Source: Rhizobiales bacterium Ga0077545 (lineage in GTDB: Bacteria; Pseudomonadota; Alphaproteobacteria; Rhizobiales; Methylopilaceae). Taken from it: a stretch of DNA of 64,000 nt. Numbering within the stretch: position 1 is the first letter of the stretch; each line of letters begins with the position of its first letter. The notes beneath the pieces were generated by a model. The model was not told the DNA's origin and ran no database searches. It was given only the letters and a program-made list of their open reading frames with translations. The position numbers and the translations under genes were made by a program. The stretch spans positions 1-64,000 of the forward strand of contig LNEV01000003.1 of NCBI GenBank assembly GCA_001464335.1. The letters run 5' to 3'. Of the stretch, positions 49,309 through 58,109 are shown piece after piece.

Positions 49309-52300
49309 TCAGTGCGGAACCTGCGCGCCTGCTGCCTCCGACGGCCCGATCTCGACCGGCGTACCATGCTGTGCCAGAGGACGATTGCCGCTAAGCAGAC
49401 GCATCAGCACATAGAAGACGGGCGTCAGGAACAGGCCGAACAGGGTCACGCCGATCATGCCGGAGAAAACCGCGACCCCCATGGCATGGCGCATTTCCGC
49501 GCCCGCTCCGCTCGACAGAACCAGCGGCAGAACGCCCATGATGAAGGCAAGCGATGTCATGAGAATCGGCCGCAATCTCAGCCGGCTTGCCTCGATGGCC
49601 GCCTGAACCGGCGTGCGGCCGTTGAACTCGAGCTCGCGGGCGAATTCGACGATCAGGATCGCGTTTTTTGCCGACAGGCCGACAAGAACGATGAGGCCGA
49701 TCTGCGTAAATACGTTGTTGTCGCCCGCCGTCAGCCAGACGCCGAACATGGCGGCGAGAAGCGCCATCGGCACGATGAGAAGGATCGCGACCGGCAGCGC
49801 AAGGCTTTCATATTGCGCGGCGAGAACCAGGAAAACCAGGAGCAGCGCGAGCGGAAAAACCACCAGCGAGGAATTGCCCGCAATGATCTGCTGGTAGGTC
49901 AGTTCCGTCCATTCGTAGGCGATGCCTTTCGGCAGCGTTTCGGCAGCGATGCGCGCAACGGCATCCTGCGCCTGCCCGGTGGAAAATCCGGGAGCTGCGC
50001 CGCCGTTGATGTCCGCCGAGAGATAGCCGTTGTAACGCATCGCCCTTTCCGGACCAGCGCTCCAGTCGACGTTCAGCACAGCCGACAGCGGGATCATCTC
50101 GCCGCGCGCGGAGCGCACTTTCAGCCGCCCGACATCCTCGGCGCGCGCCCTGTATTCGGCATCGGCCTGCACGCGGACGGAATAGGTACGCCCGAATTTG
50201 TTGAAGTCGTTGACGTAGAGCGAACCGAGATAGATCTGCATCGTCTCGAAGACGTCCGTGACCCGCACTCCGAGCTGGCGCGCCTTCGTGCGATCGATGT
50301 CGGCGTAAAGCTGCGGCACGTTGATCTGCAGGCTCGAGAACAGGCCGGCAAGCTCCGGTGCCTGGGAGGCCCCTGCGAGGAAGGCTTTGACGGCCTCATC
50401 CAGCGCCTGATAACCGAGGCCCGCGCGATCCTCGATCTGCAGCTTGAAGCCGCCGATCGTGCCGAGGCCCTGCACGGGCGGCGGCGGGAACATCGCGATG
50501 AACGCCTCGCCAATGCCGGCAAACTTCTTGTTGAGTTCCAGCGCAATCGCACCGCCGCTGAGTTCGGGGGTTGTGCGCTCATCGAACGGCTTCAGGCCGA
50601 CAAAGACGATGCCGGAATTGGACGAGTTCGTGAAACCGTTGATGGAAAGACCGGGAAACTGGATCGCGTTTTCGACGCCCGGCTGCGCGAGCGTGATCTC
50701 GCCCATTTTCCGGATGACGTCTTCCGTACGGTCGAGCGTCGCACCATCGGGAAGCTGCGCGAAGCCGACAAGATATTGCTTGTCCTGACCGGGCACGAAA
50801 CCGCCCGGAACGCGGTTGAAGAGCACGACCGTGAGGCCGACAAGCCCGACATAGACGATCATCATGATCGTCTTGCGGCCGAGGAGACCCGACACGCTGC
50901 GGCTGTATCCTTCCGATCCCCGCGCGAACATGCGGTTGAACCCGCGGAACAGCCAGCCGAACGCCTTGTCCATACCGCGTGTCAGCAGATCCTTCGGCGC
51001 ATCGTGGCCGCGCAGAAGCAGCGCGGCGAGAGCCGGCGACAGGGTCAGCGAATTGATCGCCGAGATGACGGTGGAGATCGCGATCGTCAGCGCAAACTGC
51101 CGATAGAACTGGCCCGTGAGACCCGAGATGAAGGCCAGCGGCACGAACACCGCGACCAGAACGAGCGCGATCGCGATGATGGGACCGGAAACCTCTCGCA
51201 TGGCCTGATAGGTCGCCATGCGCGGCGACAGGCCGTTTTCGATGTTGCGCTCGACGTTCTCGACCACAACGATGGCGTCGTCGACCACGATGCCGATGGC
51301 CAGAACGAGCCCGAAGAGACTGAGCGCGTTCACCGAAAAGCCCAGCAGATACATCACGGCGAATGTGCCGACGATGGAAACGGGCACCGCCAGAAGCGGG
51401 ATGATCGAGGCGCGCCATGTCTGCAGGAACAGCACGACAACGACGACGACGAGCGCGATCGCCTCGAGCAATGTATGGATGACGGCTTCGATCGAGGCGC
51501 GCACGAACTGCGTCGTGTCGTAGATGATGTCGTAGTCCATGCCGTCCGGCATGTTCTCCTTGATCTCCTCCATCGCGCTTCGGGCATTGTCGGCGATCTC
51601 GATCGCATTCGAGCCGGGCGCGGCGAAGATGGGAACGGCGACAGCGTCCTTGTTGTTCAAGAGCGAGCGAAGCGCGTAATCGGATGCGCCCATCTCGATG
51701 CGCGCCACATCGCGCAGACGCGTGATCTCGCCGTTTTCGCCGGTTTTCACGACGATGTCGCCGAACTCCTCTTCACTCGTAAGGCGGCCCTGCGCGTTTA
51801 CCGACAACTGCAGGTCGAGATCGGGAAGCCCAGGAGAGGCGCCGACCACCCCCGCCGCCGCCTGCACGTTCTGGGCGCGGATTTCAGCAACGATGTCGCT
51901 TGCGGACAGGCCATGCTCGGCGACTTTCGGCGCATCGAGCCAGATGCGCATGGAATAATCGCCCGAACCGAACAACTGGACATCGCCGACGCCGTCGATG
52001 CGTTTCAGCCGGTCGCGGACGTTGAGCACGGCGTAATTTCGTAGATAGGTCATGTCGTAGCGCCCGTTGGGCGAGACGAGATGCACGACGAGCGTCAGAT
52101 CGGGAGAGCTCTTGATCGTCGTGACGCCGAGGCGCTGCACTTCTTCGGGCAGCCGGGGAAGCGCCTGCGACACGCGGTTCTGGACGAGCTGCTGGGCCTG
52201 GTCGGGATCGGTGCCGAGGCGGAATGTGACCGTCAGCGTCATCAGGCCGTCGGTCGTCGCCTGGCTGGCCATATAGAGCATGCCCTCGACACCGTTGACC

Positions 52301-52509
52301 TGCTCCTCGATGGGCGTCGCGACGGTCTCAATGTTCACCTTCGGATTGGCCCCGGGATAATTTGCGCGCACCACGACCTGCGGCGGCACGACTTCGGGAT
52401 ATTCCGAGATCGGCATCGCGAACATCGAGATCAGTCCGGCCACGAAAATGAGGACGGACAGGACGCCGGCGAAGATCGGCCGGTCGATGAAGAATCGGGA
52501 GAGGTTCAC
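49309..52509 (-). CDS. RND multidrug efflux pump permease (HAE1, AcrB/MexB-like)
   Basis: A 1066-residue inner-membrane trimeric exporter subunit. The N-terminus MNLSRFFIDRPIFAGVLSVL is characteristic. The proton-relay pair is in AIGIVVDDAIVVVENVERNI, and the partner Lys in GLSAKNAILIVEFARELEF near the C-terminal half. Twelve membrane helices and two large periplasmic loops fit the family. It exports hydrophobic compounds from membrane or periplasm through an outer-membrane channel that is not encoded nearby. It follows the adaptor gene by 33 bases and is controlled by the divergent TetR-type gene. Confidence 0.96.
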   Translation of the reverse strand: MNLSRFFIDRPIFAGVLSVLIFVAGLISMFAMPISEYPEVVPPQVVVRANYPGANPKVNIETVATPIEEQVNGVEGMLYMASQATTDGLMTLTVTFRLGTDPDQAQQLVQNRVSQALPRLPEEVQRLGVTTIKSSPDLTLVVHLVSPNGRYDMTYLRNYAVLNVRDRLKRIDGVGDVQLFGSGDYSMRIWLDAPKVAEHGLSASDIVAEIRAQNVQAAAGVVGASPGLPDLDLQLSVNAQGRLTSEEEFGDIVVKTGENGEITRLRDVARIEMGASDYALRSLLNNKDAVAVPIFAAPGSNAIEIADNARSAMEEIKENMPDGMDYDIIYDTTQFVRASIEAVIHTLLEAIALVVVVVVLFLQTWRASIIPLLAVPVSIVGTFAVMYLLGFSVNALSLFGLVLAIGIVVDDAIVVVENVERNIENGLSPRMATYQAMREVSGPIIAIALVLVAVFVPLAFISGLTGQFYRQFALTIAISTVISAINSLTLSPALAALLLRGHDAPKDLLTRGMDKAFGWLFRGFNRMFARGSEGYSRSVSGLLGRKTIMMIVYVGLVGLTVVLFNRVPGGFVPGQDKQYLVGFAQLPDGATLDRTEDVIRKMGEITLAQPGVENAIQFPGLSINGFTNSSNSGIVFVGLKPFDERTTPELSGGAIALELNKKFAGIGEAFIAMFPPPPVQGLGTIGGFKLQIEDRAGLGYQALDEAVKAFLAGASQAPELAGLFSSLQINVPQLYADIDRTKARQLGVRVTDVFETMQIYLGSLYVNDFNKFGRTYSVRVQADAEYRARAEDVGRLKVRSARGEMIPLSAVLNVDWSAGPERAMRYNGYLSADINGGAAPGFSTGQAQDAVARIAAETLPKGIAYEWTELTYQQIIAGNSSLVVFPLALLLVFLVLAAQYESLALPVAILLIVPMALLAAMFGVWLTAGDNNVFTQIGLIVLVGLSAKNAILIVEFARELEFNGRTPVQAAIEASRLRLRPILMTSLAFIMGVLPLVLSSGAGAEMRHAMGVAVFSGMIGVTLFGLFLTPVFYVLMRLLSGNRPLAQHGTPVEIGPSEAAGAQVPH

Positions 52510-52542
52510 GTATGCACCCGCTGGGAAGGAAAGCGCCGCGCC

Positions 52543-53757
52543 TTAGCGCGCGGCGGAGATTGAGGAGACGTCGTTCATGGCGGAGCGGTCCATCGACACC
52601 GGGCGAGGCTCGACGAGTGCGCCGGGCCGGATGTGCTGGAGCCCGTTCACGACGATGCGTTCGCCGGGATTGAGGCCCGTTGTCACGACACGCAGACCAT
52701 CGGCGGCCTTGCCGATCTGGATTTCCCGGTAGACGGCCTTGTTGTCGTCGCCGACGACCAGAACGAACTTCTTGTTCTGGTCGGTCCCGATCGCCCGTTC
52801 GCTGATCGCGATCGCATCCTCGGCTTTTGCACGGCCGAGGCGGACACGCGCGAACTGTCCGGCCATGAGGCGGCCATGGGGGTTGTCGAAGATGGCGCGC
52901 ATGCGCACCGTGCCGCTGTCTGGATCGACCTGATTGTCGACGAAGTGCAGTCTGCCCTGCGCCTGGTAGCCGGTGCCGGTCGTGATCTCGACCGGGATCT
53001 GCGCCAGATCGATGCCATCATCTCCGATGGGCGTTGTTTCCAGCGCGCTCGCGAGAACATTCTCGTCGGCATTGAACTGAACATAGATCGGATCGACGGA
53101 AACGAGATCGGTCAGGACAGGCGATCCGGGCCCCGCCGCGACGAGATTTCCAGTGGTGATTTCGAGCCTGCCCACGCGCCCGGAGACAGGCGCACGGACT
53201 TCGGTGTAATCGAGATTGAGCTGAGCGGCTTTCAGCGCGGCAGAAGCCGCTTCAAGGCTCGCGTCCGCCTCGCTGTAATTGTTCGTCCGCTGGTCGAGAT
53301 CGCTCTTGGAGAGATAGCTGTTGCCGCTGAGCTGCTTGCCGCGCTCAAGCTCGCTGCGTGTCAGCGCCACCCGCGCCCGCGCAGCGGAAACGGCAGCTTT
53401 CTGGCGCGCGACCTCGGCGGCATAGGGATCGGGATCGATGGACACCAGCAGGTCGCCCGCCTTGACGAGCGCGCCTTCGCGGAAATGGGCGGCAAGCACG
53501 GCCCCCGAGACCCGCGAGCGCACCTCGACACGTTCGATGGCTTCGAGGCGGCCCGAGAAGTCGTCCCAGGCCGTTGTCTCCTTCGGCTGGACAGAAGCGA
53601 CCGAGACCGGCACGGCGGCCACAGGAGCGGGATCGCTGGCCTTTGCACCTCCCCCCGTGAATGCAAAAAAGCCCCAGGCGCTCACCAGGGCCAGCACGGA
53701 AGCGCTCGCGACAATAATGACCCGGCGACGCCCGCCTTTGCTAACAGTGTCGTCCAT
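52543..53757 (-). CDS. RND efflux periplasmic adaptor (membrane fusion protein)
   Basis: A 404-residue adaptor of the AcrA/MexA type. A single N-terminal membrane segment (VIIVASASVLALVSAWGFFA) lacks a lipobox Cys, so it is anchored by this helix. The lipoyl halves are VEVRSRVSGAVLAAHFREGA and YTEVRAPVSGRVGRLEITTG, flanking an alpha-helical hairpin rich in Ala/Glu (about 115-180). Beta-barrel and membrane-proximal domains complete it. The ATG at 53757 starts the sequence before the membrane helix; longer upstream frames would run into the TetR promoter. It is the first gene of the pump operon. Confidence 0.94.
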   Translation of the reverse strand: MDDTVSKGGRRRVIIVASASVLALVSAWGFFAFTGGGAKASDPAPVAAVPVSVASVQPKETTAWDDFSGRLEAIERVEVRSRVSGAVLAAHFREGALVKAGDLLVSIDPDPYAAEVARQKAAVSAARARVALTRSELERGKQLSGNSYLSKSDLDQRTNNYSEADASLEAASAALKAAQLNLDYTEVRAPVSGRVGRLEITTGNLVAAGPGSPVLTDLVSVDPIYVQFNADENVLASALETTPIGDDGIDLAQIPVEITTGTGYQAQGRLHFVDNQVDPDSGTVRMRAIFDNPHGRLMAGQFARVRLGRAKAEDAIAISERAIGTDQNKKFVLVVGDDNKAVYREIQIGKAADGLRVVTTGLNPGERIVVNGLQHIRPGALVEPRPVSMDRSAMNDVSSISAAR

Positions 53758-53761
53758 GAAC

Positions 53762-53806
53762 CCAGACCCTTCAATTTTGTATCGAGCGACACAGATGTGG
53801 GTCTGG
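53762..53806. promoter_or_regulatory. Wide inverted repeat in the pump/TetR promoter region
   Basis: CCAGACCC (53762-53769) and GGGTCTGG (53799-53806) form perfect 8-base arms 29 bases apart, just upstream of the adaptor start. It could be an operator region or a leader hairpin of the pump mRNA. Confidence 0.4.
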
Positions 53807-53865
53807 CAAGCGGCGTTCAAGGACTTATGTAACAAATAATATAAAAGACAGAGGAGAGACGCAAA

Positions 53866-54456
53866 ATGGCAATTGGTCGCCCCCGGGAGTTCGACACCGA
53901 CGAAGCGCTGGAGCGAGCGCAGAAGGTTTTCTGCGCCAAAGGCTATGACGCGGCCTCCATTGCCGAACTCACCAAGGCCATGGGGATCAGCTCGCCGAGC
54001 CTCTATGCCGCGTTCGAGAGCAAGGAGGGACTTTTCCGCGCCGTCCTCGACCACTACGGCCAGCAGCGCGTGCAATATCTCGAGGAGGCGCTGAACGCGC
54101 CGACGGCCCGCGAGACGGTCAAGCGCGTGCTTGAGACGGCGGCCCGCCTCTACAGCGAAGACAAGGATCAGGCGTCCTGGCTGGTCATGCGGGGCGGGGT
54201 CGCCTGCGGCTGCGAGGCCATCGCCGACGATTTGTCCAAGCGACGCGAGCGGATCGAGCTTGCCCTCCGCGACCGCTTTCAGAAGGCGGCCGATGAGGGC
54301 GAGTTTTCCGGCCGGGAGGTCAATCCGACAGCCTTGGCCCGCTACGTTCTGTCCGTCCTGACAGGGATGGGCATTCAGGCCGCCTCCGGCGCGGGCCGCG
54401 CGGAACTGGAGGAAATCGCGGGCATTGCGACAAGCAGCTTTCCGGCAGGCGCCTGA
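53866..54456 (+). CDS. TetR/AcrR-family repressor of the RND pump
   Basis: A 196-residue regulator. The N-terminal HTH domain is GRPREFDTDEALERAQKVFC, YDAASIAELTKAMGISSPSL and YAAFESKEGLFRAVLDHY. The C-terminal ligand domain resembles the TetR_C branch found in NemR/AcrR-like repressors. It contains a CGC triplet (MRGGVACGCEAIADD) near residue 115 that could, speculatively, sense thiol-reactive compounds. It is divergent from the pump operon with 108 bases between the starts, the classical layout for local repression. GAGGAGAG precedes the ATG. Confidence 0.93.
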   Translation: MAIGRPREFDTDEALERAQKVFCAKGYDAASIAELTKAMGISSPSLYAAFESKEGLFRAVLDHYGQQRVQYLEEALNAPTARETVKRVLETAARLYSEDKDQASWLVMRGGVACGCEAIADDLSKRRERIELALRDRFQKAADEGEFSGREVNPTALARYVLSVLTGMGIQAASGAGRAELEEIAGIATSSFPAGA

Positions 54457-54499
54457 AACGTCGCAACATCTCCGGTAGACGCCGGTCGGCTTTTCCCGA

Positions 54500-55264
54500 T
54501 CAGGCGCTCAATGCGGACCATATGAAGGATATGCCGCTGAACGTGACCATCACCTCGATCAGCACCGTATGTGCACGCACATGCAGGCGGTCGATCAGCC
54601 AACGGGCGCCGTAGGCACCCGGCACCATGCACAGGCCGACGAGCAGGCCCGCAAGCAGAATATCGAGATCGACAAGATCGAGCGTTCCGAACATCGCGAC
54701 TTTCAGCATGTTCACGGCGATGCCGATCACGGCATCCGTCCCGACCAGACCGCCCCCCGAAAGCCCCATTCCGAGGAGAAGCGGCATCAGAACGACGCCC
54801 CCGCCGGGAAGCGCCCCGGAGATGAGACCGAACACCGTCGAAAAGCCGATCACCGAGCCCGGCGTCGGCGTGACCTTGCGATGAGCCAGCCAGCGGCGAA
54901 GCGGAATCGACATAAGCAGAAAAACGCCGATGCAGGCAGCAAGCGGCCGCTGCGGCAGCAGATCGTAGAGGATCGTGCCGAGGATCACGCACGGGATCGC
55001 CGGAATGAGGATCTTCGCGATGACGCTGCGATCGAGCCGTGCGCGATAGACCCACAGTCGCGACAGATTCCCCAACAGCATCGCAATCGACATCACCGGA
55101 ATGACGGCCTTCACGCCGACGACCGGGAGCAGAAAGGGCGTGACGATGAGCCCTGCCCCAAAGCCGCTGAGGCCGCCGAAAACCGCGCCCACACAGGCGA
55201 TGAGCCCGATCAGCAGGAACTGGAGAGGCTCCAGTCCCTGCACGCCGTTCGCCACAAAATCCAT
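54500..55264 (-). CDS. TauE/SafE-type membrane permease
   Basis: A 254-residue polytopic membrane protein with about eight hydrophobic segments and the paired signatures FGGLSGFGAGLIVTPFLLPV near 30 and SGALPGGGVVLMPLLLGMGL near 150. Family members export or import sulphite, sulphonates or organic acids. It begins six bases after the second amidase gene on the same strand and probably is the last cistron of the operon that starts near 63.4 kb, so it may move a product of amide hydrolysis. It is distinct from the TauE-like protein at 31690. Confidence 0.88.
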   Translation of the reverse strand: MDFVANGVQGLEPLQFLLIGLIACVGAVFGGLSGFGAGLIVTPFLLPVVGVKAVIPVMSIAMLLGNLSRLWVYRARLDRSVIAKILIPAIPCVILGTILYDLLPQRPLAACIGVFLLMSIPLRRWLAHRKVTPTPGSVIGFSTVFGLISGALPGGGVVLMPLLLGMGLSGGGLVGTDAVIGIAVNMLKVAMFGTLDLVDLDILLAGLLVGLCMVPGAYGARWLIDRLHVRAHTVLIEVMVTFSGISFIWSALSA

Positions 55265-55270
55265 GTTCGC

Positions 55271-56578
55271 TCAGACCCTCCCGAACACCCGCTCGGCAGA
55301 GGATGCGACGGCGAACAGCTTCTCGTCCTCGAAACGCCTGCCGACAAGCTGCACACCAAGGGGCATACCCGCTGGCCCGACACCGTAGGGCAGGGTGATG
55401 CACGGCGTATAGGTGAGCGTCCAGAGGGAGTTGAACGTGGCGCTGCCGGTGTTCGCAAGCCCGATAGGCGCTTCGCCGGCGGTGGACAGAGTCAGGATGG
55501 CATCGAAACCTTCAAACGCCTCGTCGACGAACGCGCGCATCGCCTCCCCGCGCCTTTGGGCGGCGATGTAATCCTCGACGCTGCATTTTTCGCCGTCGAG
55601 GATGTGCCCTTCGTACAGGTCCTTGCTGATCTTGTCCCTGAAATGCGTTTTCTCGTGTGCGAAATTGCGCGACGTCTCGAAGTTGGCAATGCGGCGATGA
55701 TCCGTAATCCAGCCAGCGAAAAACTCGTCCGGAAGGACGAATTCGCTGACGACCACGCCCGCGTGCGCGAGGTCCTGCGCTGCCTTCTCCACAGCGTCGC
55801 GCGCACAGGCTTCCGCCTGATCCCATTCCGGCGGGCGGCACAGCGCGATGCGCATCGCCGAGGCCGGTTCCTCGGGCTTGTAATCGACGCCGACAAGCGC
55901 CGCGCGGAAGAGTTCCGCATCGCCCACCGTGCGTGCGAACAGGCCGAGCGTGTCGAGTGTCCCCGATTGCTGCTTCACGCCGACACGGCTCATTTCGCCG
56001 AAGCTCGGCTTGTAGCCGACCACGCCACAATACGCCGCCGGCCGGATGATCGAGCCGCCGGTCTGCGTACCGATCGACACCGGAACCTGCCCGTCGGCAA
56101 CCGCCGCCGCAGAGCCTTGCGAGGAGCCTCCCGGCGTGCGCGCCGGATCGTGCGGATTGCGCGTGGACCCCGGATGACGGTTTGCGAATTCCGTCGTGAC
56201 TGTCTTGCCGAGAACGAAGCCTCCGGCCTTGCGGATCATCGCAACGCAGGCCGCGTCGGCATCGGGAACATATCCGGGGTAGATCGGCGAATTGAACCCG
56301 GTCGGCATTCCGGCGACATCGATGATGTCCTTGATGCCGACCGGAATTCCGTGGAGCACGCCGGAGGGCGTTGCTGCATCCGCGGACCGCGCTTCGGCCA
56401 TGGCCTGCTCGGTATCGATATAGGCCCACGCCTTTACATCGTCGTCCCGCTCGGCGATGCGCTCAAGCAGGCTTGCCACAAGATCCTGCGACGTCAATTC
56501 GCCGCGCGCGATTGCCGAGGCGGCTTCGACCACCGGAAGATCGCAGGGAGGCGTCGCCGCGTTCAATACATTGCTCAT
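55271..56578 (-). CDS. Amidase signature enzyme, tandem copy 2
   Basis: A 435-residue amidase. The Ser-cisSer-Lys triad is visible: Lys in PVGIKDIIDVAGMPTGF near 80, the cis-Ser in TPGGSSQGSAAAVADG near 150 and the nucleophile in IGTQTGGSIIRPAAYCG near 172. It hydrolyses a carboxamide to acid and ammonia. It resembles the upstream amidase along its whole length, including the GKTVTTEFANRHPG and YCGVVGYKPSFG segments, so the pair arose by duplication. The ATG at 56578 has AGG upstream at suitable distance and is preferred over 56596 and 56623. The substrate is unknown; the operon context suggests an amide of a hydroxy or cyclic amino acid. Confidence 0.9.
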   Translation of the reverse strand: MSNVLNAATPPCDLPVVEAASAIARGELTSQDLVASLLERIAERDDDVKAWAYIDTEQAMAEARSADAATPSGVLHGIPVGIKDIIDVAGMPTGFNSPIYPGYVPDADAACVAMIRKAGGFVLGKTVTTEFANRHPGSTRNPHDPARTPGGSSQGSAAAVADGQVPVSIGTQTGGSIIRPAAYCGVVGYKPSFGEMSRVGVKQQSGTLDTLGLFARTVGDAELFRAALVGVDYKPEEPASAMRIALCRPPEWDQAEACARDAVEKAAQDLAHAGVVVSEFVLPDEFFAGWITDHRRIANFETSRNFAHEKTHFRDKISKDLYEGHILDGEKCSVEDYIAAQRRGEAMRAFVDEAFEGFDAILTLSTAGEAPIGLANTGSATFNSLWTLTYTPCITLPYGVGPAGMPLGVQLVGRRFEDEKLFAVASSAERVFGRV

Positions 56579-56592
56579 CGTGATTGCCTGTC

Positions 56593-57900
56593 TCATCGGG
56601 CGGCCAGAGCCCTGTCGGCCCATGCGGAGAAACTCAGATGCCGGTCGTCCTCATAGCGGCGTCCGACAAACTGCACGCCCACCGGAAGCCCGTTCGGGCC
56701 CTGGAAGTGAGGCAGAGTGACCGCGGGCATGTGCAGATGGGTCCATGTGAAGTTGAAGATTGCGCTGCCGGTCTCGGCAAGCCCCAGCGGGGCCTCGCCC
56801 GGCGCGCTCGGTGTCAGCACGGCATCCACGCCGGCGGCCATTTTCGCATCCATCCAGGCGCGCGCGCGGATGCCCAGTCTGAGCGCGTCCCTGAAATCCT
56901 GAAGACTGGATGCATGCCCGACATCGACGCGCTCCTCGATGAAATCAAGGCTCACCAGATCGGGATAACGGCGCAGTTCGTCCGCGTAATTGCGGACCGA
57001 TTCAAAACCGCAGACCACGCGGTGGGCCTTGTTGAGACCCGCGAAGAAATCCGGCAGGTCGAGATCGAAAAGCTCTGCCCCCGCTTTCGTCAATGCCCGG
57101 CAGCTCTCCTCGATGGCCGCGCGCGTTTCCGGCTGCGCGCTGTCCCAATGGTGGGTGCGAACGATTGCGATGCGCGGGCGCGCAATCTTCTCCGGCTCGG
57201 CAGGCGTGTAGGGCAGTTCCGACAGCGCCGCCTTGAACATCGCCAGATCGTCCACGGAGCGGGCCATCACGCCGACCGTATCGTACTGCTCCGTGTTTGT
57301 GCGTACGCCCGCATTTCCGAACAGCTGGAAGCTCGGCTTGTAGCCATAGGCGCCGCAATAGGACGACGGACGCAGCACGGAGCCGCCCGTCTGCGTGCCG
57401 ATCGCAAGCGGCACATGGCAATCGGCAACCGCCGCCGCCGACCCGGACGAAGAACCGCCCGGCGTGTGCGCGGCGTTGTTGGGGTTGCGGGTCTTGCCGG
57501 CATGGCGGTTCGCAAATTCCGTCGTGACAGTCTTGCCGACCAGAATGCCGCCCTGCGCGCGCGGCAGAGCCGCCGTCGAGCCGTCCCATGGCGGGCGGTG
57601 GTCCTTGTAGATCGGCGACCCATAGCCCGACGGCTGGTCGGCGGTGTCGATGATGTCTTTCACACCGAACGGAATGCCGTGCAGGATGCCGCGCGCGGGA
57701 CCGGCATCGAGCGCGCGCGCCGTGGCCCGCGCCCCCTCCCGGTCGATGAATTCCCATGCCTGGACGTCCGGCTCGCGCATGTCGATGCGCTCGAAGCAGG
57801 CTTCGAGCAATTGTGTTGCCGTCAGCGTGCCCGCGTCCATGCGCTTGCGCGCGTCGAGCGCCGTGAGACTGGCAATCTCGTTTCGAACGACGATGTTCAC
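56593..57900 (-). CDS. Amidase signature enzyme, tandem copy 1
   Basis: A 435-residue amidase with Lys81 (PFGVKDIIDTADQPSG), the cis-Ser region at about 150 (PGGSSSGSAAAVADCH) and nucleophile Ser174 (GTQTGGSVLRPSSYCG). No signal peptide is seen, so it is cytoplasmic. The start is a GTG at 57900 with GGAAAGG upstream. It is separated from TctA by 209 bases that hold an inverted repeat but no gene, so it may have its own promoter or continue the TTT operon. It is the paralogue of the next gene; two amidases suggest different amide substrates entering one route. Confidence 0.9.
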   Translation of the reverse strand: MNIVVRNEIASLTALDARKRMDAGTLTATQLLEACFERIDMREPDVQAWEFIDREGARATARALDAGPARGILHGIPFGVKDIIDTADQPSGYGSPIYKDHRPPWDGSTAALPRAQGGILVGKTVTTEFANRHAGKTRNPNNAAHTPGGSSSGSAAAVADCHVPLAIGTQTGGSVLRPSSYCGAYGYKPSFQLFGNAGVRTNTEQYDTVGVMARSVDDLAMFKAALSELPYTPAEPEKIARPRIAIVRTHHWDSAQPETRAAIEESCRALTKAGAELFDLDLPDFFAGLNKAHRVVCGFESVRNYADELRRYPDLVSLDFIEERVDVGHASSLQDFRDALRLGIRARAWMDAKMAAGVDAVLTPSAPGEAPLGLAETGSAIFNFTWTHLHMPAVTLPHFQGPNGLPVGVQFVGRRYEDDRHLSFSAWADRALAAR

Positions 57901-57962
57901 ATCACACCTTTCCGATTAAATTCCGCGCTCATGCCACTTTCCACGTCGTGATATGACCTGTG

Positions 57963-57976
57963 CACGACACGTCGTG
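57963..57976. promoter_or_regulatory. Inverted repeat CACGAC-AC-GTCGTG upstream of the amidases
   Basis: Perfect 6-base arms with a two-base centre, 63 bases upstream of the first amidase start; a possible operator. The rest of 57901-58109 shows nothing else. Confidence 0.35.
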
Positions 57977-58109
57977 TCAATGCGGCGTGCAGGGATGCTC
58001 GGGATGGACAGGCACAGGCGCGGCCGGCCCCGTCTCGACGATGCGACCGTCATAGTCGCAAGTTGATGATTCAAGCAGGCGCGATGAAATTTCACGCAGG
58101 CGCAGATAC

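Noticed and set aside
49093-52044. Rightward open frame of 983 codons
   Set aside because: Antisense to the RND permease, which carries all family motifs; the frame is a codon-bias shadow rich in Arg, Asp and His.
54569-56656. Rightward open frame of 695 codons
   Set aside because: Antisense to the TauE and amidase genes, with His/Asp/Arg-rich shadow composition.
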